64,000 bases of DNA from Granulicella sp. WH15 (GCF_009914315.1 NZ_CP042596.1:1-64000); one strand, 5' to 3'; positions 45,151-54,840 are shown, counted from the first letter of the stretch. Notes: generated by a model not told the origin, from the sequence alone. Numbers and translations are program-made.

Positions 45151-46134
45151 ATGTCGCTGTTCGATCAGTTCAATACGCCGTCGTCGAATCAAAAGGATCT
45201 GGATGCGCAGAGCAGAACGGTGCGTCGCGCCATCGGCTTCGGAACCGCCGGACTCGCGGTATTGATCGCAGTCATCCTGTTCTTCAACTACGTGGCGGCG
45301 CTCACCCGCATCGGCGCGGGCTACGAGGGCGTGGAGGTAGTGCTCAGCGGCTCCCAGCGCGGCGCCAGCGAGATCCCGATCCGCACCGGCTGGGTCTTCT
45401 ACAGCCCGTTGCGCTCGCAGATCATCGAGTTCCCCACCTTCGTCCAGACGGTCAAGTGGACGCGCGACGTCAGCGAGGGCCGCGCCGCCAACGAGGAGAT
45501 GAGCTTCAACTCCAAGGAGGGTATGGAGATCTACTCGGACGTCAGCCTCAGCTACGCCATCGAGCCGAAGCGCGTGCCCGACTTCTACGTCAAGTACCGG
45601 GTCAGCGACCTGGACGTCTTCACGCACGGCATCCTGCGCGACGTGGTCCGCAACTCGCTCAACGAGGTCGCCTCGACCTACTCGGTCGAGCAGATCTACG
45701 GCGAGCAGAAGGCCGAGTTCCTGGGTAAGGTACAGGCGCTCATCCAGACCAAGATGGACCCTGTCGGCGTCGTCGTGCAGCAGTTCGGGTTCATTGGCGC
45801 GCCTCGCGTGCCGGAGGTCATCGCCGCGGCCATCACCGGCAAGGCGCAGGCCGTGCAGGACGCCGAACGCGCCCGCAACGAGCTGCAGAAGACCCAGGCC
45901 GAGGCAGCCAAGACCGTAGCCGAGGCTGAAGGCGAAGCCAAAGCAGCCGTAACCCGCGCCCAGGGCGAGGCGGAGGCCAACCGCATCCGCCAGACGAGCC
46001 TGACCCCTCAGCTTCTGGAGCTTCGCAAGATCGAGAACCAAAAGGCCCTGATCGACCGCTGGAACGGAGCCCTGCCCAGCGTCGAGACCGGCAACGGTCA
46101 GATGCTGATGCAGCTCCCGCAGATGAAAGAGTAA
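45151..46134 (+). CDS. SPFH/Band 7 (prohibitin-like) membrane protein
   Basis: 327 residues. One N-terminal transmembrane helix (GLAVLIAVILFFNYVAAL, about 34-51), then an SPFH domain (GYEGVEVVLSGSQRG, ISYAI-like SLSYAIEPKRVPDFY) and a long Ala/Glu-rich coiled coil (ELQKTQAEAAKTVAEAEGEA, about 250-285). Prohibitin-like proteins form large membrane rings that organise lipids and proteases such as FtsH. AAGGGG precedes the ATG. Confidence 0.9.
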   Translation: MSLFDQFNTPSSNQKDLDAQSRTVRRAIGFGTAGLAVLIAVILFFNYVAALTRIGAGYEGVEVVLSGSQRGASEIPIRTGWVFYSPLRSQIIEFPTFVQTVKWTRDVSEGRAANEEMSFNSKEGMEIYSDVSLSYAIEPKRVPDFYVKYRVSDLDVFTHGILRDVVRNSLNEVASTYSVEQIYGEQKAEFLGKVQALIQTKMDPVGVVVQQFGFIGAPRVPEVIAAAITGKAQAVQDAERARNELQKTQAEAAKTVAEAEGEAKAAVTRAQGEAEANRIRQTSLTPQLLELRKIENQKALIDRWNGALPSVETGNGQMLMQLPQMKE

Positions 46135-46144
46135 GAGAGTTGGT

Positions 46145-46176
46145 GGTCCCGAAGTCGCATCAGCGACCTCGGGACC
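46145..46176. terminator. Bidirectional hairpin between the SPFH gene and rnpB
   Basis: GGTCCCGAAGTCGC, ATCA loop, GCGACCTCGGGACC; a 14-bp stem with one mismatch. It ends both the plus-strand SPFH transcript and the minus-strand RNase P RNA. Confidence 0.75.
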
Positions 46177-46185
46177 ATTACTTCT

Positions 46186-46624
46186 GCAGACGGCCCGTAA
46201 GCCGAATTTTGTTCTAGACGATCATTCCTCTACGCGACGCATTACTGCGGCGCTTTAGCAACCTACCCGCAGGTTCCGGCACAACACTCTTCACCTGGGC
46301 GCACCGGGCCGATGCGCGCCGGCTGCTCTGAAGAGGGCAACCGGACTCCCTGCCTATTTGGTCTTGCTCCGTGTGGGGTTTACCAAGCGTTTTTGCTTAC
46401 GCAAAAACCGGTGCGCTCTTACCGCACCTTTTCACCCTTACCCTGTCTTTCTTGCGAAAGACGAGGCGGTATATTCTCTGTTGCACTGGCCGTCCAGATG
46501 CCTTGAAGCATCCGTCCCGGACGTTATCCGGCACACTGCCCTGCGGAGTTCGGACTTTCCTCCCCCCTCCGACACCCAAGATAGACACTTGCGTGCGGAG
46601 GGCAGCGATCGTCCGGCCGCCTGC
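46186..46624 (-). ncRNA. rnpB: RNase P RNA, bacterial class A
   Basis: Catalytic RNA that cuts the 5' leader from tRNA precursors. On the minus strand the conserved blocks appear in order: GGAGGAAAGTCCGAACTCC, CAGGGCAGTGTGCCGGATAA, ACAGAGAATATACCGCC, GGTAAGGGTGAAAAGGTGCG, GTAAGAGCGCACCG, GGTAAACCCCACACGGAGCA and the 3' block GAACAAAATTCGGCTTACGG. The ends GCAGGCGGCC and GGCCGTCTGC form stem P1 and set the borders. Frames open across it on both strands are chance. It lies 37 nt after the GGDEF gene on the same strand. Confidence 0.97.
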
Positions 46625-46661
46625 TCTTCAAGTGTACCGCGAGTGGCTGCCCCTCATGCGC

Positions 46662-47963
46662 TCAGGACAACGATTCCGTACTGGACTCGATATACGCCCC
46701 CCTGGTATTGGCAGGCAGCGTAAGCCGCGCACAGTCTCTCCCATCGTTCTTGGCTACATAGAGCGCCGAGTCGGCCCGCGCCAGAATATCGATGGCGTCC
46801 TCCTCATAGGCGCAGTGCGTGATGCCGATGCTGAGGGTCAGGTAAGGCGGCATGGCGTTTGCAGCTCCGGGCGCATGGCTGGGATACCGTCTCTCCTGCG
46901 TGCCCATGCTCCGGGTCCGCAGTGCCTGGCGTATGCGCTCGGACACCTGCATCGCTGTTGCGCCCGTGGTCTCCGGCAGCAGCACCAGGAACTCGTCTCC
47001 TCCGAACCGCCCCAGCTTGTCGTAGAGGCGCAGCACCGAGCCGATGGCCTGGGCAGCGGTGCGCAGCGCCTCATCTCCCGCCGCGTGGCCGTACAGGTCG
47101 TTGATCGGCTTAAAGTGATCGAGGTCGATCATCAGCAGCGAGAACGGCCTGCGGCTGCGGCGGGTCCGGGCAATCTCCATGGCCAGGGCCTTCTCGATGC
47201 CGCCCCGGTTCAGCGTCTCGGTCAGGAAGTCGAGCTGCGCCCGCTGCTCGATGGTGCGGGCTATCGCGCTGCCGATCATGGTGACGTAGAAGATGCCGTC
47301 GATGCAGATGAAGACGAAGCCCGCCAGCAGGACGAAGCTCTGGGTGCTGTCGCTCAGGATAAAGTCGCGGGGCGAGCCCTTGAGGATGATGGTGGCGGCG
47401 AACGAGCTGCTGAGCATCGCAAAGCCCAGCAGCGAGCTGCCGAAGAAGATCATGTGCAGGCGTCCGTGGGCATAGCGGAAGAGCGTTACCGCCATCAGCA
47501 CGCGCGCCAGCGTTACCGTCATCGAGACGGCCACGATGCGGGGAACGACTAGGGGGTGGACCTGGCTGAAGTAAAAGATAGCGGCGGTGGAGAGGAGGCT
47601 GGATAGCCAGAGCACGGGCACGAAGCCGTTGCGTCCCCAGAACCTTCCCACCACGGAGCGTTCCTCCCGCGGCGCGGGAAACTGCGACTGACAGAAGTGC
47701 AGAATACCCCGGTAGAAGAAGATGTAGCAGAGAAAGGCGAAGGTGTTGGTGGCCACCAGGCTGAACGTCGAGTAGACCACGCCGCGCACCGAGAGCAGCG
47801 CCGTGGCGGGGATGGCGAAGGAGAAGCCGAGGGCCATCGAACCGATGCCGCGCAGCTCAGGATGGGAGCGTCGCAGGATCAGCAGCACCACCATAAAGAC
47901 GGCGGCGAGGAGGCAGTGACAAGCGATCAAGGTACGGTGGTCGGCCCAGGAGAGAATCTGCAT
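46662..47963 (-). CDS. Membrane-anchored diguanylate cyclase (GGDEF)
   Basis: 433 residues. Seven or so membrane helices (1-230; HCLLAAVFMVVLLIL, FSFAIPATALLSVRG, FFGSSLLGFAMLSSSF) form an uncharacterised sensor, followed by a GGDEF domain (about 255-410): RRPFSLLMIDLDHFKPIND, the active site GRFGGDEFLVLL, and an intact I-site RLYD five residues before GGDEF, so it should make cyclic di-GMP and be product-inhibited. ATG start. Upstream of rnpB on the same strand. Confidence 0.93.
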   Translation of the reverse strand: MQILSWADHRTLIACHCLLAAVFMVVLLILRRSHPELRGIGSMALGFSFAIPATALLSVRGVVYSTFSLVATNTFAFLCYIFFYRGILHFCQSQFPAPREERSVVGRFWGRNGFVPVLWLSSLLSTAAIFYFSQVHPLVVPRIVAVSMTVTLARVLMAVTLFRYAHGRLHMIFFGSSLLGFAMLSSSFAATIILKGSPRDFILSDSTQSFVLLAGFVFICIDGIFYVTMIGSAIARTIEQRAQLDFLTETLNRGGIEKALAMEIARTRRSRRPFSLLMIDLDHFKPINDLYGHAAGDEALRTAAQAIGSVLRLYDKLGRFGGDEFLVLLPETTGATAMQVSERIRQALRTRSMGTQERRYPSHAPGAANAMPPYLTLSIGITHCAYEEDAIDILARADSALYVAKNDGRDCARLTLPANTRGAYIESSTESLS

Positions 47964-48166
47964 CGAATAAATTTTTCCTGTTGGCCGAGTTTATCGCGAA
48001 TCGAAGTTGTAACTGGAACTTTCCTTGCGCGCTCTGTCGCCTCCCATACGGAACAGGCCCAACCTGGGCCAGTTCGGTTCAATAATGGGCATCACACGTA
48101 GGGGGGAACGGATCGCCGGGTGGCAACGTACCTGTGGCTATCTTCGATACTTCGAAGGAGGCAGGC

Positions 48167-49114
48167 GTGCGGCTTTTTGGGTTTGGTCTGGCAATTGGTA
48201 TGGCGCTTGGCGTTCTAGCGCTGCAAGCAAGGGCGCAGAGCATCCCGGTCCTGAAGGTGGAGACCCACCTGATCGACACCACCGTCAGCGTCCACACGCC
48301 GGACGGCGGCCTGGTGCAGGATCTCACCCGAGACGAACTCTCCATCGTGGAGGATGGCGTGCCCCAGACGATCCGGTTCTTCTCCCGAGCCGAGCAGCTT
48401 CCGTTGAGCATCGGTCTGGTCATCGACGCAAGCGGCAGCCAGGAGAAGTTCGTCAAGGAGCACGAGCGCGACATCGCCGAATTTCTACGGCAGGTCCTCG
48501 CTCCCGGCGACCAGGCCTTCGCGGTCTGCTTCGGCAATCACCTGCGTCTGGTGAGCGACTGGACCGGCTCCGGCGCTGCCATCATGGACGGGCTGCGCAG
48601 CTTCGATAAGGACGTAGGCCATTTTCCCGAGCTTGGCCCCATAGAGGAGCGCGAGCTTGGCACCGCCCTCGATGACGCCGTGTACTACTCGGTCACCGAG
48701 CGCATGGCGAACGTGCATCAGCGCCGCCGCGTCCTGCTGGTCTTCAGCGACGGCGAGGAGAACTCCAGCGAGCATGATCTGCTCGACGCCATCGAAGCCG
48801 CCCAGAATGCCGACGTGCTGGTCTACGCCATCCGCTATACGGATCTCGAGCACGGCAAGATGAACGCCCGCGACCGCTACGGGGTCCGGGCTCTGGAGCA
48901 CCTGACCGGCCAGACCGGGGGCAAGCAGTACGACGCCCACCAGATGAAGGTGAGCCAGGCCTTCACGGAGATTGCAGGCGAGCTGCGGTCGTTGTACGGG
49001 GTCGCCTACCAGTCCACCAACCGGGTGCGCGACGGATCATACCGCAAGGTGGTCATCCAATCGACCCGGCCCGGCCTGATAGTGCGCGCCCGCGCTGGCT
49101 ACTACGCCCGCTGA
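48167..49114 (+). CDS. Exported VWFA-related protein (Acidobacterial type)
   Basis: 315 residues from GTG 48167, which has GGAGG 5 nt upstream. Signal peptide (LFGFGLAIGMALGVLALQA) cut near ARAQS. An N-terminal beta domain with VHTPDGGLVQDLTRDELSIV, then a von Willebrand A domain with the metal site DASGSQ (motif DxSxS) and VLLVFSDGEENSS. This matches the VWFA-related family that is greatly expanded in Acidobacteria (TIGR03436 type). Likely periplasmic adhesion or assembly role; partner unknown. Confidence 0.88.
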   Translation: MRLFGFGLAIGMALGVLALQARAQSIPVLKVETHLIDTTVSVHTPDGGLVQDLTRDELSIVEDGVPQTIRFFSRAEQLPLSIGLVIDASGSQEKFVKEHERDIAEFLRQVLAPGDQAFAVCFGNHLRLVSDWTGSGAAIMDGLRSFDKDVGHFPELGPIEERELGTALDDAVYYSVTERMANVHQRRRVLLVFSDGEENSSEHDLLDAIEAAQNADVLVYAIRYTDLEHGKMNARDRYGVRALEHLTGQTGGKQYDAHQMKVSQAFTEIAGELRSLYGVAYQSTNRVRDGSYRKVVIQSTRPGLIVRARAGYYAR

Positions 49115-49116
49115 GT

Positions 49117-49275
49117 CCTGCCGGACAGGCCCGCTACGCGCGAGGAGAGCGGCACTTCGTGCTGTACCCGGCTTCGCATGGCCCTCCTGTTGGTCGGGAA
49201 TAAAGATTCTCGCTGCCGGCCAACGGGAGGCCCAGGAAGACGATCCTGCCCATGTCGCCCCGAGAACTGTACGAA
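49117..49275. repeat. Modules E, D' and D
   Basis: CTGCCGGACAGGCCCGCTACG, GGCCCTCCTGTTGGTCGGGA, CTGCCGGCCAACGGGAGGCCC and CCCCGAGAACTGTACGAAG. Immediately after the VWFA stop; leaves about 70 nt before HpnI. Confidence 0.82.
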
Positions 49276-49348
49276 GTACTGTGAATAAAGGAGCCTCTTT
49301 GGTTCCTCTCGGGTGTTCCTGCGCGAGGCGGTTGGTTAGACTATCAGG

Positions 49349-50551
49349 ATGGCGAGCGCAATCGAGCTGATCACGACTCTGCTGGCACTCGCGGGTCTGG
49401 CATACATGCTGCTGGCGCTGTGGGGTGCACGGGACTACACCCGCACAGTACGCCGCCGCGCCTCCGAGCGGGAGTACACTCCCGACGTCACCCTGCTGAA
49501 GCCGCTCAAGGGCGTCGACGCCCGCATGTACGAGGGGTTAGCCAGCCACTGCCGCCAGCAGTACGCGGGCCGGTTCGAGATCGTCTTCGGCGTCCACAGC
49601 CTGGACGACCCCGCCGTCGCCGAGGTCGAGCGCCTGCGCGCCGAGTTCCCAGACGTCCCCATCAAACTGGTCGAGTGCAGCGATCGTCTCGGCACCAGCG
49701 GCAAGGTCAGCAACCTGGTCCAGATGCTGGCCGCGGCCGAGTACGAGCACCTGGTCATCAACGACAGCGACATCTACGTCACCCCGCACTACCTCACCGG
49801 CGTCATGCGCTACTTCGGGTCTACGCCCGATGAGGTCCCCGTCGGCATGGTGACCGCGCCTTACCTGGGCCGTACCGGTCTGGGCGGCCGCGAGGTCACC
49901 ATCTGGGCCAAGCTCGAGGCGCTGGGCATCTCCACCGACTTCATGCCCGGCGTGCTGACGGCCCGCAAGCTCGAACAGGGCATCCGCTTCGGCCTGGGCT
50001 CGACCCTGGCAGTCACGCACACGGCGATGGTGGCTGCCGGAGGCCTGGGTCCACTGGTCGAGTTTCTCGCCGACGACTACGAGCTGGGCAAGCGCATCGC
50101 CGCCGCGGGCTACCGCGTGGAGCTGTGCGGCGAGATCGTCGAGACGACAGTGCCTGCCTACGACCTGATTGGTTTCTGGGACCACCAGATGCGCTGGGCG
50201 CGCTCCACACGCGACTCGCGCCGCATGGGCTACGTGGGTCTTGGGGTCACCTACTGCGTCCCCTGGGCGCTGATGACGGTGCTGGCCAGCGGAGCTGCTC
50301 TGTGGAGCTTCACGCTGCTGGCTGTGGTGGTGCTGGTCCGTATGACGGTGGCGCTGGTGGTGGGGGTTGGCGTGCTGCGCGACGATCAGGTGCTGCGCGA
50401 TCTCTGGCTGCTGCCGGTGCGCGACCTGTTCGGCCTGCTGTTCTGGATCTGGAGCTTTGCCGGGGACACGGTGGTCTGGCGTGGCGACCGGTTCCGGTTA
50501 CATGAGGGCCGCATCGCCCTGGTGAACAAGGGCATAGCCAAAGCCAGCTAA
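49349..50551 (+). CDS. hpnI: HpnI-type glycosyltransferase (GT21, ceramide glucosyltransferase-like)
   Basis: 400 residues. N-terminal membrane helix (LITTLLALAGLAYMLLALWG), a GT2/GT21 fold with TLLKPLKGVDARMYEGLASH, the D-x-D-like NDSDIYV, DDYELGKRI (acidic acceptor site), and the Q-x-x-R-W motif HQMRWARS, then three C-terminal membrane helices. HpnI adds N-acetylglucosamine to bacteriohopanetetrol in hopanoid synthesis; a glycosylceramide role is also possible. No other hopanoid gene (such as hpnK) is adjacent. Confidence 0.82.
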   Translation: MASAIELITTLLALAGLAYMLLALWGARDYTRTVRRRASEREYTPDVTLLKPLKGVDARMYEGLASHCRQQYAGRFEIVFGVHSLDDPAVAEVERLRAEFPDVPIKLVECSDRLGTSGKVSNLVQMLAAAEYEHLVINDSDIYVTPHYLTGVMRYFGSTPDEVPVGMVTAPYLGRTGLGGREVTIWAKLEALGISTDFMPGVLTARKLEQGIRFGLGSTLAVTHTAMVAAGGLGPLVEFLADDYELGKRIAAAGYRVELCGEIVETTVPAYDLIGFWDHQMRWARSTRDSRRMGYVGLGVTYCVPWALMTVLASGAALWSFTLLAVVVLVRMTVALVVGVGVLRDDQVLRDLWLLPVRDLFGLLFWIWSFAGDTVVWRGDRFRLHEGRIALVNKGIAKAS

Positions 50552-50559
50552 AAAAGAAA

Positions 50560-50866
50560 AACACGCGTAGCGTCGAGCACCGCACGAAGTGCCGCCCGCC
50601 CGGCGCAAGGGCGCTGTTGCCGTTGCTTGTTCTTTATCGGTTGCCGTTGCCTGTTTTCTTGGTTGTCATTCAGGAGCGAAGCGGAGGAATCTGCTTCTGT
50701 CTTTGCTGTTGCTCCTGGGGTAGGTTCGGGCTTTAGCCCCGAGGTATGCTTTCTTCAAAAGCCGCAAAGACAGCCCTGCCGGGCGGGCCCGCTGCGCTCG
50801 GGGCGGGCGTTCGCACACCTTTTTACTGCTTCGCGTGGTCCTCCCGTTGGTCGGAGATAGAAGTGC
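50560..50866. repeat. Composite repeat: D, tract, A, tract, shortened B, E
   Basis: D (ACCGCACGAAGTGCCGCCC at about 50579), TTG tract, A (GGAGCGAAGCGGAGGAATCT), tract, fused B (GTTCGGGCTTTAGCCCCGAGG), E (GGCGGGCGTTCGCACACC) and CCTCCCGTTGGTCGG. It fills the whole gap between HpnI and the DUF1003 gene. Confidence 0.92.
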
Positions 50867-51744
50867 TACGAAGGATTGATCGCTTCTCCATCCTCAGTCG
50901 TGGGCTTGCCGCTGGAGAGATGCCCTCTCAACAGATCATCATGGTCATCGAGCTTATCCTCAATCAAATTGAGCTTCCTTGAAAGCTCCTTGATCTCACT
51001 CTCGGCCCGTACATTCACCTCAAAGTCCAGCTCACTGCGCACCCGATCCTTCTGATCCTGCCGGTTCTGGCTCATCATAATCACCGGAGCCTGAATCGAA
51101 GCCAGCATCGACAGGAAGAGGTTCAGTAGGATAAACGGATACGGGTCCCATGCCTTGCCGCGCAGCGCGACGTTGAGGGCGGTATAGACCGCAAGCACGA
51201 CGCCGAAGGTGATGATGAAGGTCCACGATCCTCCAAACCGGGCGACCGAATCGGCAATCCGCTCGCCGAATGTGGACTCCTCCTCGATCAACTCGTTCGG
51301 GTTGCGGCTGGCGCGGTCGCGGATCAGTTGCTGCGAGGCGTGAAACTGCCGCGCCAGCACGGTCAGCATGTCCATCCCGGCCATGGGTTTCTTCTCAATG
51401 AGCACGGCGATGTCGCTGCGGTCCAGCTCCAGGCAGCTGGACTCCTCCTGGGCCGTGGCGCTGGTCTGGTGCGGCGTCTGCTCCAGCATGGAGGCCAGCC
51501 CGAAGAAGTCGCCGTGCAGCGGCTCATCGACGACGACTTCCTGATGGTCTTCATCGACCGTGCTCACAGTCACGGTGCCGGAGATCAGGACGTAGGCGGC
51601 GCGTCCGGGGTCGCCCATCTTGTAGATCCGCTGGCGTGGCGCAAAGGTGCGAAGCTCCACCTGCGCGGCGAGCACGGCAAGCTCATCGTCGTCGAGCAGG
51701 GCAAAGAGCGGGATGTGGCGGAGTTCATGGGATTGACATGCCAT
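50866..51744 (-). CDS. Cyclic-nucleotide-binding domain fused to DUF1003 membrane domain
   Basis: 292 residues. Residues 1-130 form a cNMP-binding-like beta barrel (PRQRIYKMGDPGRAAYVLIS, DFFGLASMLEQTP), followed by DUF1003: FGERIADSVARFGGSWTFII, two membrane helices (FIITFGVVLAVYTALNVAL, PFILLNLFLSMLASIQAP) and the conserved IMMSQNRQDQKDR; then a coiled coil. Suggests a membrane protein controlled by a nucleotide or second messenger. The canonical phosphate-binding cassette is weak, so the ligand is uncertain. Confidence 0.85.
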   Translation of the reverse strand: MACQSHELRHIPLFALLDDDELAVLAAQVELRTFAPRQRIYKMGDPGRAAYVLISGTVTVSTVDEDHQEVVVDEPLHGDFFGLASMLEQTPHQTSATAQEESSCLELDRSDIAVLIEKKPMAGMDMLTVLARQFHASQQLIRDRASRNPNELIEEESTFGERIADSVARFGGSWTFIITFGVVLAVYTALNVALRGKAWDPYPFILLNLFLSMLASIQAPVIMMSQNRQDQKDRVRSELDFEVNVRAESEIKELSRKLNLIEDKLDDHDDLLRGHLSSGKPTTEDGEAINPS

Positions 51745-51824
51745 CGGTCAGGGCCTCGGGTATGGGGTCTCGTTCGGACGATAGCAAAGATAGCCAAACA
51801 AAGAAATTAGAAACACTTAGCAGC

Positions 51825-53702
51825 TCAAGGTCGGTCAGGTTGGTTACTCAGGATAGTCTTGCCCCCCGACGTTGCGATTGTGTAAACAGGCCCCGGTAGC
51901 GCGGGTAGCGGACGGTCATGGTCGCCGGGGTCCTGCCACAGAAAGATGCGCTGCGGCCCGGTCCAACGCTGGGCGATGGATGCGTTGGTCTCGAAGATCC
52001 TCGGCGCATCGGGAAAGAAGCTGCCGTACCAGAGGTTCGAGGAGCGTCCATCCCAGATGTGCAGGTCGTTGCGCCGCAGGTAGAAGCCCAGCGTCGATCC
52101 GGCCTCGTACTCGCCATGCAGGACGATGAGGTCGTCCGAGCGCAGCCTCGGCGCGATGGCCTGCGCCAGTTGATATGAGGTGAGTGTAGGCGAGAAGATG
52201 ACCAGCCCACGATGAGCAGCCAACAGGAAGCCAAAAGCCCCAGCAGCCAAGGCCAGCATAGCCGCATGGGGTCTGCCACTGCGACGCAGCAGCAGATGGG
52301 CCAGCGTGCCGCCGAAGAGGCTGATCGCGGTCACGATCAGCGGCACGCGGAACATCCCCATGGCCTGCGCGTTCAGGTCGAGGAAGTGCCCGAAGGAGAG
52401 CGCATAGTCGCCGGGGTTCTGCTGCAACAGGCTGGCAAGGTCGGTGTCAGGGCTGGGCGCTTTGGAGTGGAAGACAAAGAAGAGCGCCGCCGCTGCGGCC
52501 ACTGTGCCGACGCCAAAGAGCGCAACAGCCACACGCATACCGGAGCGAGCTTCTGCGGGCTGGGCCAGATGAATCGCGATGAGCAGGATCAACGCGGGCA
52601 GCGCGGGCAGCACGTAGTACTCCTGCCGCGTCGAGAGCGAGAAGAAGAGCAGTGGAATTGCAGCCCACAGGAGCAGCAGCAGATTGCCCTTGCTCTCGGG
52701 CGCGAGAACCCTGCGCAGGGCGCGGCCAATCGCCGAGGGCAGAAAGATCGACCACGGCATCAGCCAGATGAAGATCAGCCCGTAGAAGAGCACCAGCGGA
52801 ACCGTGTCATAGTCCCTCGGCACGCGCAGGTTCAGGTAGCGCAGCACCTGCTCGTTGACGAAGTAGAACCAGAACCAGCCGTGGACGTTGCCGTCGGTAG
52901 GCAGCGGCACGGACCAGTGCCCGTTGCCGTACGAGAGATTCCCGGGATGCCCCTGAGTGGGATTAGCAAGCCCCGCCAGAATGTGCCACGGCGTCGCCAG
53001 CACGAAGAAGACCACAAGGCTCGAGAGCGGATGAAGCTGGCGAATCCGTCGCCATGCGCCTCTGAACCCGCGCGTCAGCAGCAGATAAACCGCCACAATC
53101 GCGATGGGGAAGACGATGCCGATCAATCCCTTGGTCAGCACATTCAGCGCGCAGGCAGCGGCGAAGAGCCAGCAAAGCAGCAGCGGAGCCTCTTCGTACT
53201 CCTCCGACAGCCAGAAGAAAAAGAGCGCCAGCGTCAGCCACAGGCAGACGACGACGTCAGGGATAGTGATCCGCGAAAAGATAAAGATGCCGAAGCTCGA
53301 GAGAGTAATCAGCCCGGCATAGAGCCCCGCCTTTGCGCTGCGTGAGGCCCGCCGCGCAAAACTCTCCAGCGTCAGTGCCAGAGCCAGCACTGCCAGCGCC
53401 AGTGGTAGCCTCGCCGCCGCTGCCGAGACCCCGAAGACCCTAAAGCTGGCGGCCATCGACCAATACAGGATCGGTGCCTTCTCCAGGTAGCGGATACCGT
53501 TGGCGTAGAGAGTCGTCCAGTCGTGCCGCAGCAGAATCTCTCTCGCCACCTCGGAGTGGACCGAGTCCGCGTCGTCCAGCAGCGGCGGTGCGTACAGCGT
53601 AAAGCTGGCATAGAAGGCGAACCAGAGCACCAGCAGGATCAGGCGGTTGCCACGGGCGGGGCGCGGCTCGGGGAGGAGTGGAGTCACGGGTTTAGGGTAC
53701 AC
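51825..53702 (-). CDS. GT39-family membrane glycosyltransferase (ArnT/PMT-like)
   Basis: 625 residues. Twelve or so membrane helices, N-terminal DDADSVHSEVAREILLRHDW (acidic catalytic loop of the GT-C fold, Asp pair near 43-44) and YLEKAPILYWSMAASFRVFG. ArnT-like enzymes transfer a sugar from a lipid-phosphate donor to lipid A or another acceptor at the periplasmic face. Start GTG. Divergent from the Rieske gene with a gap of only 40 nt. Acceptor unknown. Confidence 0.88.
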   Translation of the reverse strand: MYPKPVTPLLPEPRPARGNRLILLVLWFAFYASFTLYAPPLLDDADSVHSEVAREILLRHDWTTLYANGIRYLEKAPILYWSMAASFRVFGVSAAAARLPLALAVLALALTLESFARRASRSAKAGLYAGLITLSSFGIFIFSRITIPDVVVCLWLTLALFFFWLSEEYEEAPLLLCWLFAAACALNVLTKGLIGIVFPIAIVAVYLLLTRGFRGAWRRIRQLHPLSSLVVFFVLATPWHILAGLANPTQGHPGNLSYGNGHWSVPLPTDGNVHGWFWFYFVNEQVLRYLNLRVPRDYDTVPLVLFYGLIFIWLMPWSIFLPSAIGRALRRVLAPESKGNLLLLLWAAIPLLFFSLSTRQEYYVLPALPALILLIAIHLAQPAEARSGMRVAVALFGVGTVAAAAALFFVFHSKAPSPDTDLASLLQQNPGDYALSFGHFLDLNAQAMGMFRVPLIVTAISLFGGTLAHLLLRRSGRPHAAMLALAAGAFGFLLAAHRGLVIFSPTLTSYQLAQAIAPRLRSDDLIVLHGEYEAGSTLGFYLRRNDLHIWDGRSSNLWYGSFFPDAPRIFETNASIAQRWTGPQRIFLWQDPGDHDRPLPALPGPVYTIATSGGKTILSNQPDRP

Positions 53703-53742
53703 GTCACAGCTCTCGAATAGGTTAGCCAGCTATGATGATCGA

Positions 53743-54840
53743 GTGGATGGCACGAACAACCCGACCCCGCTGGATTCTCGTATGGGGCAGGCTCCCCCGG
53801 CGGAGCTGATCTTCGGAGACTGGTATCCGGCCCTGCGGTCGGATCGGCTGGTCAAGGGCAAGACCGTCACCACGCTGCTGCTGGGCATCCCGCTGCTGGT
53901 GGGCCGCAAGAACGACGGCAGCGTCTTCGCCATGAAGGACCTCTGCCCGCACCGCGGCATCCCGCTCTCCGCGGGCTGGTTCGACGGCGAGAACGTCCAG
54001 TGCAAGTACCACGGGTGGAAGTTCGAGCCGTGCTCGGGCCAGTGTACGGAGATCCCTTCGCTGACCAGCTTCGACACCCTGGAGCCCACAAAGATCTTCA
54101 CCACCAGCTACCCCTGCGTCGAACGCGACGGCTACGCCTGGGTCTACGTCCCCCCGCCCGGCGTGGGCCGCGTCACGGGCACGCTACCGCCGGTGCCGGA
54201 GGTCCCCAAGTTCTCCGGCCGCTACCGCACCGCGCACCTGACCGCCGACCTGCCCTGCAACGTGGACCACGGCATCATCGGCCTGATGGACCCGGCGCAC
54301 GGGCCGTTCGTCCATCAGGCCTGGTGGTGGCGCAGCCGCGCGTCCATCCACGAGAAGACCAAGCACTTCGAGCCGATTCCCGAGGGCTTCCGCATGTCGG
54401 CGCACGCCCCCAGCGGCAACAGCGCGCCGTACAAGCTGCTGGGCGTCTACGGCGAGCCGATCACGACCCAGATCGACTTCGTGCTGCCCAACCGCCGCTA
54501 CGAGACGATCCGCTGCGGCCCCAAGTGGTTCGCCAGCCTGACCACCGTAACCCCGGTGACGCCATCAACGTGCCGAATCGACGTGGCCGCGGCATGGGAC
54601 ATCTTCTACCATGTGCCGCTGGTGACGACCATCGCCAAGTTCTTCGGCGCGCGTTTCGTCCGTCAGGATCAGGAGACGATGATCGAGCAGGCCCAAGGGC
54701 TGCGCTTCCACCCCGGCCTCATGCTGATCGACGACGCCGACAAGCCCGCCAAGTGGTACTTCGCCCTGAAGCAGGCCCGCCTGAGCGGCAGCGGAGCCCA
54801 TCCGCTGACCGGCCCGGTAACGCTGCACTGGCGCAGCTAG
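53743..54840 (+). CDS. Rieske non-heme iron oxygenase
   Basis: 365 residues from GTG 53743 (an ATG at 53782 is a possible alternative). Rieske [2Fe-2S] domain: CPHRG and CKYHGW (about 70-100). Catalytic domain: mononuclear iron site NVDHGIIGLMDPAHG with further His at PFVHQAW. The architecture is that of ring-hydroxylating or PaO/CAO-like oxygenases. The reductase partner and substrate are unknown. Divergent from the GT39 gene. Confidence 0.88.
   Translation: MDGTNNPTPLDSRMGQAPPAELIFGDWYPALRSDRLVKGKTVTTLLLGIPLLVGRKNDGSVFAMKDLCPHRGIPLSAGWFDGENVQCKYHGWKFEPCSGQCTEIPSLTSFDTLEPTKIFTTSYPCVERDGYAWVYVPPPGVGRVTGTLPPVPEVPKFSGRYRTAHLTADLPCNVDHGIIGLMDPAHGPFVHQAWWWRSRASIHEKTKHFEPIPEGFRMSAHAPSGNSAPYKLLGVYGEPITTQIDFVLPNRRYETIRCGPKWFASLTTVTPVTPSTCRIDVAAAWDIFYHVPLVTTIAKFFGARFVRQDQETMIEQAQGLRFHPGLMLIDDADKPAKWYFALKQARLSGSGAHPLTGPVTLHWRS

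Noticed and set aside
46371..47552. 393-codon plus-strand frame across rnpB and the GGDEF gene
   Set aside because: Overlaps conserved RNase P RNA blocks and a certain protein gene on the other strand.
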